DNA from: Franzmannia qiaohouensis
GTDB taxonomy: Bacteria; Pseudomonadota; Gammaproteobacteria; Pseudomonadales; Halomonadaceae
NCBI RefSeq assembly: GCF_031451695.1
Contig: NZ_JARWAM010000011.1
Coordinates: 104,954-168,953 of the forward strand
Length of the DNA stretch: 64,000 nucleotides
Direction: 5' to 3'
The first letter of the stretch is position 1; each line of letters starts with the position of its first letter. Positions 20,563-29,019 of the stretch are shown here, in pieces. The notes below the pieces were generated by a model. It was given only the letters and a program-made list of their open reading frames with translations, ran no database searches and was not told where the DNA came from. The translations under genes and the position numbers were made by a program.

Positions 20563-20699
20563 CTTGGCGTGCCGTGGTGGTCGATTCACTCATCATTATT
20601 TCTAATCACTCAGTTGCTTTAGTAATTTCATTAATTTCAGCGCACAGCGTAGCCTGCTCGGCACGATCTTCCAATCGATGCTGCCAAAAGGAGCTGCGC

Positions 20700-21308
20700 G
20701 TGCTGATTTCCCTCACCCATGGACTACTGATCTGTGCCGGCCTGATCGTCGCCATCGGCGCCCAGAATGCCTTCGTGCTGCAGCAGGGGCTGCGTCGAGA
20801 GCATGCCTGGCTGGTGGCCGGTGTGTGTGCACTGTGCGACTGGCTATTGATTGGCCTGGGGGTGCTGGGGTTGGGGGCACTGATTGCCCAGCAGGCCCTG
20901 CTGATGGAAGTGGCGCGCTGGGCGGGAGCGGCGTTTCTTGCCTGGCAGGCGTGGCTGGCACTGCGTCGCGCGATGCTCAGCAATGCACTGGTGGCCGCCA
21001 GCGGCTCCCAAGGGTCCTGGCGTGCTGCGCTGGCGGCGACCCTGGCGGTAACCCTGCTCAACCCCCAGGTCTATCTGGAGACCCTGGTACTGCTGGGCGC
21101 CATTGGCGCGGTGCAGCCGAGCCCGCTGGGGTTCTTCATCGGCGCCGCGCTGGCCTCGTTCGGCTGGTTCTTTGGGCTGGTGGCTGCCGCAGGCTGGCTG
21201 GCACCGCGCCTGGCCAGCCCCCGCGTATGGCAGGTCATCGATACGCTGATCGCACTGATACTGGCCTGGGTGGCCTGGCGGCTCGCCAGCGGGGCGATGC
21301 TGCCGTGA
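20700..21308 (+). CDS. argO: LysE/ArgO-family amino acid exporter
   Basis: A GTG start at 20700 follows AAGGAG with 7-nt spacing; it gives a 202-residue protein with six hydrophobic segments and the family motifs IVAIGAQNAFVLQQGLRREH and TLLNPQVYLE. It exports arginine or lysine across the inner membrane. The divergent argP neighbour supports ArgO-type regulation. The upstream reading frame is open but lacks a ribosome-binding site. Confidence 0.9.
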   Translation: MLISLTHGLLICAGLIVAIGAQNAFVLQQGLRREHAWLVAGVCALCDWLLIGLGVLGLGALIAQQALLMEVARWAGAAFLAWQAWLALRRAMLSNALVAASGSQGSWRAALAATLAVTLLNPQVYLETLVLLGAIGAVQPSPLGFFIGAALASFGWFFGLVAAAGWLAPRLASPRVWQVIDTLIALILAWVAWRLASGAMLP

Positions 21309-21310
21309 GA

Positions 21311-21328
21311 TGTAAGGTTTTCGTTACG
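21311..21328. promoter_or_regulatory. Degenerate TyrR/PhhR-type box upstream of hpd
   Basis: TGTAAGGTTTTCGTTACG follows the TGTAAA-N6-TTTACA plan with three mismatches and shares TGTAA and GTTAC at the same spacing with the phhA-phhR box. A second, weaker GTTACG half-site follows at 21395-21400. This suggests that hpd belongs to the PhhR regulon. The box begins 2 bp after the argO stop. Confidence 0.5.
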
Positions 21329-21530
21329 GGGTGTCAGGGGTTTCGACCGCGGCGGCGGCGCACCATCACGGCTGACAGGGGCTGGCAAGGAATCGTTACG
21401 GCAGCCGGCGCTGCATTGCCAAAACACCCTCTCAGAGGCACGAAATAGCGCTGCTCGCGGTGCGGCCGGGGCTCTAGTCTGGGGGCACGACATAGGTCAC
21501 GACCCACAACAACACCTCAAGGAGGTCCCC

Positions 21531-22631
21531 ATGAACGCACCGGCACAGGTCGCTGCGCAGCAGAGCGCAAAAAACCCGATCGGCACCAACGGCTTCGAGT
21601 TCGTCGAGTACACCGCACCCAGCGCCGAAGGCCTGGAGGCGCTGCGCGCGCTATTTATCCAGATGGGCTTCACCGAGACCCGCAAGCACCGCTCCAAGCA
21701 GGTTTCGTTGTTCCAGCAGGAGGGCGTCAACTTCGTGCTCAACGCCGAGCCGAACAGCCACGCCGCCGAATTCGGCAAGATCCACGGCCCCAGCGCCTGC
21801 GCCATGGCCTGGAAGGTGGCCGACGCCAAGCAGGCCTTCGAGCATGCCGTGGCCAACGGCGCCGAGCCGGTGGAGAATCCGGTGGGGCCCGGTGAGGTCG
21901 GCATTCCGGCGGTACGCGGTATCGGCGGCTCGCTGCTCTACTTCGTCGATAACAAGGTCGACGGCCAGGGGCGCACCATCTACGACATCGACTTCGAGAA
22001 GATTCCCGGTAGCCAACCCAACGAGCGCAGCGTCGGCCTCAAGGTGCTCGACCACCTGACCCACAACGTCGACCGCGGCCAGATGGACAAGTGGGCCGAT
22101 TTCTATACCGACATCGCCAACTTCCGCGAGAACCGCTACTTCGACATCAAGGGCAAGAAGACCGGGCTGCTGTCGCGGGCAATGACCGCGCCGTGCGGCA
22201 AGATGCACATCCCGATCAACGAGTCCGCCGACGACAGCTCGCAGATCGCCGAATTCCTGCGCGAATACAACGGCGAAGGCATCCAGCACTTGGCCATGGC
22301 CACCGACGACATCTATGCCACGGTGCGCGCCCTGCGTGCCAACGGCGTGACCTTCCTCTCCACCCCGGACACCTACTACGAGAAGGTCGATGCGCGGGTG
22401 CCCAACCATCAGGAGAACGTCGACGAGCTGCGCGAGCTGAGCCTGCTGGTCGACGGTGCCGAAGGCGAGGGCGTGCTGCTGCAGATCTTCACCGAAACGG
22501 TGATCGGCCCGATCTTCTTCGAGATCATCCAGCGCAAGGGCAACGACGGCTTCGGCGAGGGCAACTTCAAGGCGCTGTTCGAATCCATCGAGGAGGACCA
22601 GATCCGCCGCGGCGTGATCAAGGACGACTGA
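21531..22631 (+). CDS. hpd: 4-Hydroxyphenylpyruvate dioxygenase
   Basis: A 366-residue two-domain vicinal-oxygen-chelate dioxygenase. The Fe(II) ligands are visible in VLDHLTHNV, GIQHLAMAT and GPIFFEIIQR. It converts 4-hydroxyphenylpyruvate to homogentisate, linking PhhC to HmgA (33467). A strong AAGGAGG site precedes the ATG. It is followed by an intrinsic terminator, and that terminator sequence is repeated exactly at 28272, which marks the left edge of an island. Confidence 0.95.
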   Translation: MNAPAQVAAQQSAKNPIGTNGFEFVEYTAPSAEGLEALRALFIQMGFTETRKHRSKQVSLFQQEGVNFVLNAEPNSHAAEFGKIHGPSACAMAWKVADAKQAFEHAVANGAEPVENPVGPGEVGIPAVRGIGGSLLYFVDNKVDGQGRTIYDIDFEKIPGSQPNERSVGLKVLDHLTHNVDRGQMDKWADFYTDIANFRENRYFDIKGKKTGLLSRAMTAPCGKMHIPINESADDSSQIAEFLREYNGEGIQHLAMATDDIYATVRALRANGVTFLSTPDTYYEKVDARVPNHQENVDELRELSLLVDGAEGEGVLLQIFTETVIGPIFFEIIQRKGNDGFGEGNFKALFESIEEDQIRRGVIKDD

Positions 22632-22647
22632 GCTCCTCGGCATACCG

Positions 22648-22690
22648 TTCCTGACGCCTTACCCCGCGGCCCGTGCCGCGGGTTTTTTGC
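22648..22690 (+). repeat. 43-bp direct repeat, left copy (hpd terminator)
   Basis: This 43-bp stretch, from TTCCTGACGC to GGTTTTTTGC, is identical to 28272-28314 in the same orientation, 5624 bp away. The copies bracket the LysR/GalD/TTT genes. Flanking bases on both sides differ, so the identity is confined to the terminator block. Confidence 0.9.
22663..22688 (+). terminator. Intrinsic terminator of hpd
   Basis: Perfect 8-bp stem CCCGCGGC / GCCGCGGG with a CCGT loop is followed by six T residues, 31 bp after the hpd stop. Confidence 0.9.
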
Positions 22691-22712
22691 CATAACTGGC
22701 TATCGCTCGCCC

Positions 22713-23630
22713 CTAGTGAGATTCACTCTCCCTGTCGTTTCCCCACTTCTCGAGTAGCAGGTCGATGAATAGCTGTGCCGTGCCCGACAGGCTATGCGAG
22801 TTGCTGGTCACCAGGCCGATGGTCCGTTGTATGTTGGGTGCCGGAAGTTGTCGTGAACAGAGGGTGTCGTGGTCGGCGCCGGGCATCGTCATACGCGGCA
22901 GGATCGCCACGCCCAACCCCGACTCGACCAGACCCAGCGAGGTGGATAAATGCTGCACCTCGTAGAAGCTGTTCAAGCGGATGCCATCGGCGGATAGGGC
23001 GTTGTCCAGCAGGGTACGGTTGCCGCTGTCGCGACTCACCGTGATCAAGCGCACGTCGTGAAGGTCGTCCCACTGGATATCGGTTTTATGCGCCAACGGA
23101 TGGTCGGAGCGCAGTGCCAGTACGAAGGGGTCCTTCAGCAAGGGCGTGAAGTCCACCTCGGGGTTCTGCGCACTGATCATGTTGATGCCGAAATCAGCCT
23201 CCCCCCTTACCACCTTTTCCAGCCCCTCGTTGGCGCTGACGTCGAGAATGCGGATGCGTATGCCGGGCCAGGCTTCGCTGAACACCCGAATGACACTGGG
23301 TAGAAAGTAGAAGGCGGCCGTCGGTAGGCAGGCGATGGTCAGGGTGCCCTTCTTGTGGGTCGCCAGTTCCCTGATGCCGAAGATCGATGACTCGTACTCT
23401 TCGATGACCCGACGTGCTCTCGGCAGAAAGTCCACCCCGATCGCCGTCAGGCGTGTACGGCGGGTGGTGCGCTCGAGCAGCGACACCTCCAATACTTCTT
23501 CCAGCTTCTGAATGCGACGTGACAATGCCGGCTGCGAGAGGTGTAGCCGCTTGGCAGCCTCGTGAAAATTACCCAGCTCGGCGACCAGCACGAACGCCTG
23601 AAGATCCAGGAACTCGACCCTATGTAGCAT
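22713..23630 (-). CDS. LysR-type transcriptional regulator
   Basis: A 305-residue LTTR with helix-turn-helix AAKRLHLSQPALSRRIQKLE and a substrate-binding domain of the usual length. It is divergent from the isomerase and transporter genes (148-bp gap) and is the likely regulator of that carboxylate cluster. The coinducer is probably a tri- or dicarboxylate handled by those genes; this is inferred only from position. Confidence 0.88.
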   Translation of the reverse strand: MLHRVEFLDLQAFVLVAELGNFHEAAKRLHLSQPALSRRIQKLEEVLEVSLLERTTRRTRLTAIGVDFLPRARRVIEEYESSIFGIRELATHKKGTLTIACLPTAAFYFLPSVIRVFSEAWPGIRIRILDVSANEGLEKVVRGEADFGINMISAQNPEVDFTPLLKDPFVLALRSDHPLAHKTDIQWDDLHDVRLITVSRDSGNRTLLDNALSADGIRLNSFYEVQHLSTSLGLVESGLGVAILPRMTMPGADHDTLCSRQLPAPNIQRTIGLVTSNSHSLSGTAQLFIDLLLEKWGNDRESESH

Positions 23631-23670
23631 TGCATGTCTCTTGCATCATTGTTTTCAACTAATAACGCTA

Positions 23671-23684
23671 GCACATTAATGTGC
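23671..23684. promoter_or_regulatory. GCACATTAATGTGC palindrome, candidate LysR operator
   Basis: A perfect 14-bp palindrome lies between the divergent lysR and galD-like genes, 40 bp before the lysR start. LysR proteins usually bind dyads with T-N11-A spacing in such gaps. A second imperfect dyad with GCTCAT / ATGAGC arms lies near 23733-23756. Confidence 0.5.
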
Positions 23685-23778
23685 GTATCGCCATAATTGG
23701 CATGTATATTTGCATTTGAGGCATTAAAGGTGGAGTGACAAGCTCATATCATGTCAAACATGAGCCGAGATATGATTC

Positions 23779-24873
23779 ATGAGCAATAGCATTCCCTGCA
23801 TCATCATGAGGGGGGGCACCTCCAGGGGGCCCTTCTTGAGAATGAGGGATTTACCCGATTCCGAAGCGGCCAGGGCCGATTTGCTTCTGGGGCTGATGGG
23901 CTCGGGTCATCTGCTGCAGATCGATGGTATCGGTGGGGGAAATCCACTGACCAGCAAGGTGGCCATTGTCGAGCGATCCACCCATCCAGATGCCGATGTC
24001 GATTATCTATTTGCCCAGGTCGATGTGCTGAGGCGACATGTCGATTTCAATCCAAATTGCGGCAATATGCTCTCGGCGGTTGGCCCGTACGCCATTGAAA
24101 CCGGCTTGGTCGAGGCTGACGAAGGTATCACCAGTGTTCGTGTCCGTAATCTCAATACGCAGCGCTTCATAGAGTGTCAGGTTTCCACGCCGAACAAGCA
24201 GGTCTGCTACGAAGGTGATGTCTCGATTAGCGGTGTACCAGGCAGTGCCGCAGGGATACGTCTGAGCTTTCTGGATGTCGTCGGCGCCAAGACCGGCCAT
24301 CTGCTGCCCACCGGCAATACCGTCGATGTCATTGATGGGGTCGAGGTGAGCTGTATTGATGCGGCAACTCCCGTGGTGTTGGTGGAAGCCAGCGCACTGG
24401 GTGTGCAAGGCAGTGAAACGGCCGAGCAGCTGGATACCAAGCGTGACATGTTGGACCGCCTGGAAGAGATTAGACGCAAGGCGGGGCGGCTCATGGGCAT
24501 GGGAGACGTGACGCAGAGCGTTCTGCCCAAGCCGATCATCGTCTCGTGTTCGGATACGCCGGCGTGTACTCTGCGTGCCCGATACTTCGTCCCACATAGC
24601 TGCCATAAGTCGATAGCCGTAACCGGGGCAATAGCACTTGCAAGTGCCATAAGCGTCGAGGGGACGCTGGCCAACCGTATGGCAGTCAAGGCAGGTCACC
24701 TTGAATCGGGCGATCTTCTGCAAAGTGTGACTATCGAGCACCCCCTCGGTGTCATGGAGCTCGATGTGTCACACGGCAGCGGAGGAAGTGGTGATGTATC
24801 GCGCGTCTCGATGATAAGAACAGCGCGCAAGATCATGAGTGGGGATATCTTTTATCCAGCGCTCAGCGCATGA
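23779..24873 (+). CDS. PrpF/GalD-family isomerase (4-oxalomesaconate tautomerase-like)
   Basis: A 364-residue protein of the PrpF superfamily, resembling GalD of Pseudomonas putida along its length: CIIMRGGTSRGPFL, IDGIGGGNPLTSKVAIV, NPNCGNMLSAVGP with the catalytic cysteine, and LLPTGN. Family members move double bonds in tricarboxylates (4-oxalomesaconate keto-enol tautomerism, methylaconitate or aconitate isomerisation). No other gallate-pathway gene is present, so the substrate may instead be an aconitate-like acid imported by the adjacent transporter. Base composition is lower in GC than hpd. Confidence 0.8.
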   Translation: MSNSIPCIIMRGGTSRGPFLRMRDLPDSEAARADLLLGLMGSGHLLQIDGIGGGNPLTSKVAIVERSTHPDADVDYLFAQVDVLRRHVDFNPNCGNMLSAVGPYAIETGLVEADEGITSVRVRNLNTQRFIECQVSTPNKQVCYEGDVSISGVPGSAAGIRLSFLDVVGAKTGHLLPTGNTVDVIDGVEVSCIDAATPVVLVEASALGVQGSETAEQLDTKRDMLDRLEEIRRKAGRLMGMGDVTQSVLPKPIIVSCSDTPACTLRARYFVPHSCHKSIAVTGAIALASAISVEGTLANRMAVKAGHLESGDLLQSVTIEHPLGVMELDVSHGSGGSGDVSRVSMIRTARKIMSGDIFYPALSA

Positions 24874-24978
24874 GCTTGACTTTTTATAGGCCCTTTTGGC
24901 CACGAACGGCAGGCGCCTTGGCGCTTGGATGGTAAGCCTAGTATCGCATATATCCTATAAGTAGAAAGGAGTAACGCC

Positions 24979-26091
24979 ATGAAACTGTTTCACCGCAAAG
25001 AAACTGGCTTGGCCCCCGGGCTTGGCAAGCTCGTTAAGGCTGGCGTAGTGAGTGCTGCGCTGCTGTTTGGAAGCTACGGTCATGCGGATAGCAATGTGCC
25101 GAGTAATGTCACCTTTACCGTCCCGTTTGGTGTGGGGGGAGGTACCGACGTTTGGGCACGATTCCTCGCTCCTTGGCTTACTGAATACCTGGAAAGTGCC
25201 CCCACTATCATGATCGACAATGTGCCTGGCGGCGGTTCGATCAATGGGGCCAACGTGTTCGCCAGACGGGCAAGCAGCGACGGCAGTCACATTCTTGCCA
25301 CTTCTGCATCGACGCAGTTCCCGGCCATGCTGAACGAAGATCGCGTACGCTATGACTATGCCGACTGGCTGCCGGTCCTTGCCTCGCCGACCGGCGGTGT
25401 GGTGTATGCCAGCAGCGAACTGGGCGACGACCAGGACGCTGTCATGGCGGCGCTTCTCGATACCCCTGTGAAGTTTGCCGCGCAAACTCCTACCGGTCTC
25501 GAGATGCCGGTATTGATAGCGCTGGATATGCTGGATATGGATGTGACTGCGGTGTTCGGCATGCGCAGCCGTGGCGAAGGACGCCTGGCTTTCGAGCGCG
25601 GAGAGGCCAAGATCGATTTTCAGACTACCTCAGCCTATTTCAGCAGCGTTGAACCCTTGGTGGAAGCGGGGGACGCCGTCCCGTTATTCTCGCTGGGCAT
25701 GCTGGATGAAGAGGGGAATCTGGTGCGCGACCCGGCGTTCCCCGATCTGCCTACCTTCAGCGAAGTCTATGCAGAAATCCACGGTGCCGCTCCCGAAGGT
25801 CCTGCCTACGATGCATTTCGTCAGTTCTTTGCCGCCGGCTTTGCGCTGCAGAAGCTGATCATGCTGCCTGCCGATACGCCTCAGGATGTCATCGATGACT
25901 ACCGCAGCGCCGCTAGCGCATTCATCAATGACGAGCGCTTTCTAGAGGAGTCCGAGGCACAGCTGGGACCCTACAGCTTGGTAAGTGGAGACGTGGCAGA
26001 GCGTCATCTCAGCGATGTGATGACGCTCGATGATGATACTCGTGAATGGTTGGCCGAGTGGCTCGAAAGTCGCTTTGGTGCCTCAATCTGA
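24979..26091 (+). CDS. Tripartite tricarboxylate transporter substrate-binding protein (TctC/Bug type)
   Basis: A 370-residue secreted binding protein with an N-terminal signal (KLVKAGVVSAALLFGSYGHAD) and Bug-family motifs TVPFGVGGGTDVWAR and IDNVPGGGSINGANVF. It captures a carboxylate in the periplasm and delivers it to the TctAB membrane protein encoded 75 bp downstream. An AAAGGAG site precedes the ATG. It is somewhat longer than the typical 320 residues and diverges from the second TctC at 41249, so a different substrate is likely. Confidence 0.87.
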   Translation: MKLFHRKETGLAPGLGKLVKAGVVSAALLFGSYGHADSNVPSNVTFTVPFGVGGGTDVWARFLAPWLTEYLESAPTIMIDNVPGGGSINGANVFARRASSDGSHILATSASTQFPAMLNEDRVRYDYADWLPVLASPTGGVVYASSELGDDQDAVMAALLDTPVKFAAQTPTGLEMPVLIALDMLDMDVTAVFGMRSRGEGRLAFERGEAKIDFQTTSAYFSSVEPLVEAGDAVPLFSLGMLDEEGNLVRDPAFPDLPTFSEVYAEIHGAAPEGPAYDAFRQFFAAGFALQKLIMLPADTPQDVIDDYRSAASAFINDERFLEESEAQLGPYSLVSGDVAERHLSDVMTLDDDTREWLAEWLESRFGASI

Positions 26092-26165
26092 CGTGCACCT
26101 AGGCGCCGGGTTGTTCGCTTGAGCGGATGGCCCGGCACGCTGCCATTTATCACGAGATTCTTCCT

Positions 26166-28142
26166 ATGTTTGATGTATTGCTATCTAGCTTAGGGCAAGT
26201 CTTCACCTTGCCCCATCTGCTCTACATGATGCTTGGTGTTTCCATCGGGCTAATCGTAGGCATTATTCCCGGGCTAGGCGGCATTGCCGGCATGTCGATA
26301 CTGTTGCCATTCCTGTATGGCATGGATCCCGCGATTGCTTTGGGCATGTTGATGGGGTTAGTGGCGGTCATACCTACCGGGGACACCTTTGCATCGGTGT
26401 TGCTGGGGATTCCTGGCTCAAGCGCTTCACAAGCCACCGTGCTGGATGGGTTCAGCCTCGCCAAGAAGGGCCAGGCGGCACGCGCCTTGTCGAGTGCCTT
26501 TCTCTCGTCGATGATCGGCGGCCTGATAGGTGCCATTGTTCTTACTCTGTTCATCGTCGTTGCGCGGCCGGTGGTGCTCTCTTTCTCGTCCTCAGAGCTC
26601 TTCATGCTGACCTTGCTGGGGCTGTCGATGGTGGCCGTCCTGTCAGGGGGCGACATGTTCAAGGGCCTGGCGGCATGTGGCCTGGGGCTGCTGGTAGGCG
26701 GTATCGGCATGGCGCCGGCCACGGGTGAATTCAGGCTCAACCTCGATATCGACTATCTCTACGATGGCTTGCCGCTGGTGGTCGTCGGGCTAGGTATCTT
26801 CGCGTTGCCGGAAATCATCGACCTGTTGAAGGGGCGCGGGGCCATCGCCAATCAGACCTATGCCCTTGGCAAGGGCTGGCGGCAAGGCTTCGGGGACGTT
26901 GCAAGAGAGCGCGGCCTGGTGATGCGTTGCGCCGGGGCGGGGAGCCTGATCGGTACCATTCCCGGTCTGGCCGGTTCGGTGGTGGACTGGCTGACCTACG
27001 GCCATGCCGTGCAGAGTGCCAAGGACAAATCGCAGTTTGGTAAGGGCGACATTCGCGGGGTGATTGCTCCCGAGTCGGCCAACAATGCCACCGCCTGCGG
27101 TGCCATGGTGCCCACCTTGCTGTTCGGCATCCCCGGTTCGGGCACCGCCGCCGTCTTCCTCGGCGGGCTCTTGCTGCTGGGCCTTCAGCCCGGGATCGGA
27201 ATGATCGAAACGCATCTCGACCTGACCTACACGATCATCTGGTCGTTGGCGCTGGCCAATATCCTGGGTGCGGCACTCTGCCTTGGCCTGGCGGGGCCCG
27301 TCGCCAGCCTGACCCGCGTCCGCTTTGTCATTCTGGCGCCCTTGATCACTACGCTGATCCTGTTCGCGGCCTATCAAGCGACGCGCTCCACCGGTGACCT
27401 GATAGCGCTGGGCCTGGTCGGCTTGCTGGGCGTGCTGATGAAGCGTGCCGGCTGGTCGCGTCCTGCCTTCCTGATCGGTTTCGTGCTCGCCGCCGGTGCT
27501 GAAACCTACTTCTACCAAGCGGTGCAGTTCCAAGGCAGCAGCGCCTTTGCACGGCCTGGTGTCGCTATCATCGCTGCCATGATTGGCATCTCGCTGTTTC
27601 TGCCGTTGTTGCAGCACTTCCGCCGTAAGCGCACGCAAGCCAATGAGCCCATCTCGCAGTTCAAGCACGATGGGGCAGGGGATTCGGAGGCTCAGGAGGG
27701 AGGCACGCTTCGCCTCAGCAACATCGATATCATCCTGTTCATCGGCCTGCTCGCACTGTCGCTGCTGACCTGGCATGAAACGCGTCAGATGTCGCTGCTC
27801 GGAAGTGTTTTCCCGCTGCTCGCCATGGCGATCATCCTGGCCTCCATGGCGGCCGAGGCGGTCAGGTTGACGCTCGCCAGTGCCGGTTGGACATGGCTGC
27901 CGCTGCGTGAAGAGATGCTCTGGATACTGGGGTTCTTCGCCCTCGTGGGCATGATTCTCAGCCTTGGACTGGTCTCGTCGGCAATTCTGTTCTGCCTGGG
28001 CTTCCTGCTGTTCATTGCCAGGCTCAAGCCTTGGGTTGCCGTGATTCTGGCGGCCGGCGCGGGTGTCTTCCTGGTCGCCATGGCCCACTTCATGAGCCTT
28101 ACGTACCCGAGCGGGATCCTCGATGCGCTGTGGTTCCGCTGA
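26166..28142 (+). CDS. Fused TctA-TctB tripartite transporter membrane protein
   Basis: A 658-residue protein from the ATG at 26166 (an upstream in-frame ATG at 26127 is possible). Residues 1 to about 490 are TctA-like, with PGLGGIAGMSILLPF and the glycine-rich GIPGSGTAAVFLGG motif in a 12-segment core; residues about 520-658 carry four more segments typical of TctB. In most systems TctA and TctB are separate, as at 42353-44366 here. It couples carboxylate import to the cation gradient. Confidence 0.87.
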   Translation: MFDVLLSSLGQVFTLPHLLYMMLGVSIGLIVGIIPGLGGIAGMSILLPFLYGMDPAIALGMLMGLVAVIPTGDTFASVLLGIPGSSASQATVLDGFSLAKKGQAARALSSAFLSSMIGGLIGAIVLTLFIVVARPVVLSFSSSELFMLTLLGLSMVAVLSGGDMFKGLAACGLGLLVGGIGMAPATGEFRLNLDIDYLYDGLPLVVVGLGIFALPEIIDLLKGRGAIANQTYALGKGWRQGFGDVARERGLVMRCAGAGSLIGTIPGLAGSVVDWLTYGHAVQSAKDKSQFGKGDIRGVIAPESANNATACGAMVPTLLFGIPGSGTAAVFLGGLLLLGLQPGIGMIETHLDLTYTIIWSLALANILGAALCLGLAGPVASLTRVRFVILAPLITTLILFAAYQATRSTGDLIALGLVGLLGVLMKRAGWSRPAFLIGFVLAAGAETYFYQAVQFQGSSAFARPGVAIIAAMIGISLFLPLLQHFRRKRTQANEPISQFKHDGAGDSEAQEGGTLRLSNIDIILFIGLLALSLLTWHETRQMSLLGSVFPLLAMAIILASMAAEAVRLTLASAGWTWLPLREEMLWILGFFALVGMILSLGLVSSAILFCLGFLLFIARLKPWVAVILAAGAGVFLVAMAHFMSLTYPSGILDALWFR

Positions 28143-28271
28143 TGGCGTGCTGGTGCTAGGGGATGGCATGAGCTTGGTGCGGCTAGTCACCGGTTGCCAG
28201 CCAGCCGTTATGATCGACTGCCAGTGGCACCGGATCCAGTGAGTGGCCCTGGCCCAAACCGCTACCGCCTA

Positions 28272-28314
28272 TTCCTGACGCCTTACCCCGCGGCCCGTGC
28301 CGCGGGTTTTTTGC
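28272..28314 (+). repeat. 43-bp direct repeat, right copy
   Basis: Identical to 22648-22690 and in the same orientation. It contains a second copy of the hpd terminator (stem 28287-28306, T-run to 28312) placed 130 bp after the TctAB stop, where it can end the transporter transcript. Confidence 0.9.
28287..28312 (+). terminator. Intrinsic terminator after the TctAB gene
   Basis: CCCGCGGC / GCCGCGGG stem with six T residues, a copy of the hpd terminator inside the right direct repeat. The rest of the 415-bp gap 28143-28557 holds no gene: it contains this repeat, a dyad at 28389 and an AT-rich leader for pyp. Confidence 0.88.
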
Positions 28315-28388
28315 TTGGGCGGTCGCCGAATTCACGATAGTTGCTGGGTGTCGGTGAGGGCGAATCCGTTGAGCCAAATGATCATTTT

Positions 28389-28413
28389 CTTCAGTAATCT
28401 TAGGTTACTCAAG
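28389..28413. promoter_or_regulatory. Imperfect dyad upstream of pyp
   Basis: CTTCAGTAA-TCTTAGG-TTACTCAAG has arms that pair at 8 of 9 positions around a 7-nt centre, 145 bp before the pyp start and in unusually AT-rich DNA. It has the form of a dimeric regulator's operator. No cognate regulator is encoded in the PYP locus. Confidence 0.4.
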
Positions 28414-28557
28414 CCTCGAAAATGCGGCCGTTCTAGGGCTTTCTAATTCGTTTACTTGATAAAATTAAGCTGATAATCTGGAATCTCGTTATTACTAAGA
28501 AGCATAAAGCAGCGGCGTGCAATTTCGTGCTTTCCGCTAGGATGATGGAGACGTGGC

Positions 28558-28935
28558 GTGGAAAAAGTACAATTCGGCAGTGGTGACATAGAGAACGCCT
28601 TAGCCAAGATGGATGAAAAGGCACTCGACGGGCTGGCGTTCGGTGCCATTCAGCTCGATGCAAGTGGCAAGATTCTGCAATACAACGCTGCCGAGGGTAG
28701 CATTACCGGACGCGATCCCAAGAGTGTAATCGGCAAGGACTTCTTCAAGGACGTCGCGCCTTGTACTCAGGGCAAAGAGTTTCAGGGGCGTTTCAAGGAT
28801 GGCGTTAGCAAGGGCGACCTTAATACTATCTTTGAATACATCTTTGACTACAAAATGCAGCCGACCAAAGTGAAGATCCACATGAAGAAAGCCATTTCAG
28901 GCGATACCTACTGGATCTTTGTGAAGCGGCTGTAA
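28558..28935 (+). CDS. pyp: Photoactive yellow protein
   Basis: A 125-residue protein starting with GTG (GGAG site 7 nt upstream) and matching Halorhodospira halophila PYP in length and along the whole chain. All residues known for the chromophore site are present at the canonical numbers: Cys69 (thioester to p-coumaric acid, in APCT), Tyr42, Glu46, Thr50, Arg52 and Met100; NAAEG and GRDPK are kept. It is a cytosolic PAS-fold blue-light receptor with a photocycle. The coding sequence is visibly richer in AT than the flanking catabolic genes. The next two genes encode the enzymes that make and activate the chromophore. Confidence 0.97.
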   Translation: MEKVQFGSGDIENALAKMDEKALDGLAFGAIQLDASGKILQYNAAEGSITGRDPKSVIGKDFFKDVAPCTQGKEFQGRFKDGVSKGDLNTIFEYIFDYKMQPTKVKIHMKKAISGDTYWIFVKRL

Positions 28936-28972
28936 TCGCAAGGGTAAAAAGACCCAACCGCAAGGAATAGTG

Positions 28973-28995
28973 ACGACAGGGACGTCGTATTTTTC
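28973..28995 (+). terminator. Weak hairpin with T-run between pyp and pcl
   Basis: ACGAC-AGGGAC-GTCGT (5-bp stem, 6-nt loop) is followed by ATTTTTC, 38 bp after the pyp stop and before the pcl ribosome-binding site. It has the form of a leaky terminator or attenuator. The stem is short, so function is uncertain. Confidence 0.35.
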
Positions 28996-29019
28996 TCCCC
29001 TGATACAAGGCACCCCACG

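Noticed and set aside
22691..28271. Integrative element with its own recombinase
   Set aside because: The direct repeats suggest insertion, but no integrase, transposase or toxin-antitoxin gene is found between them. Only the repeat-bounded island is claimed.
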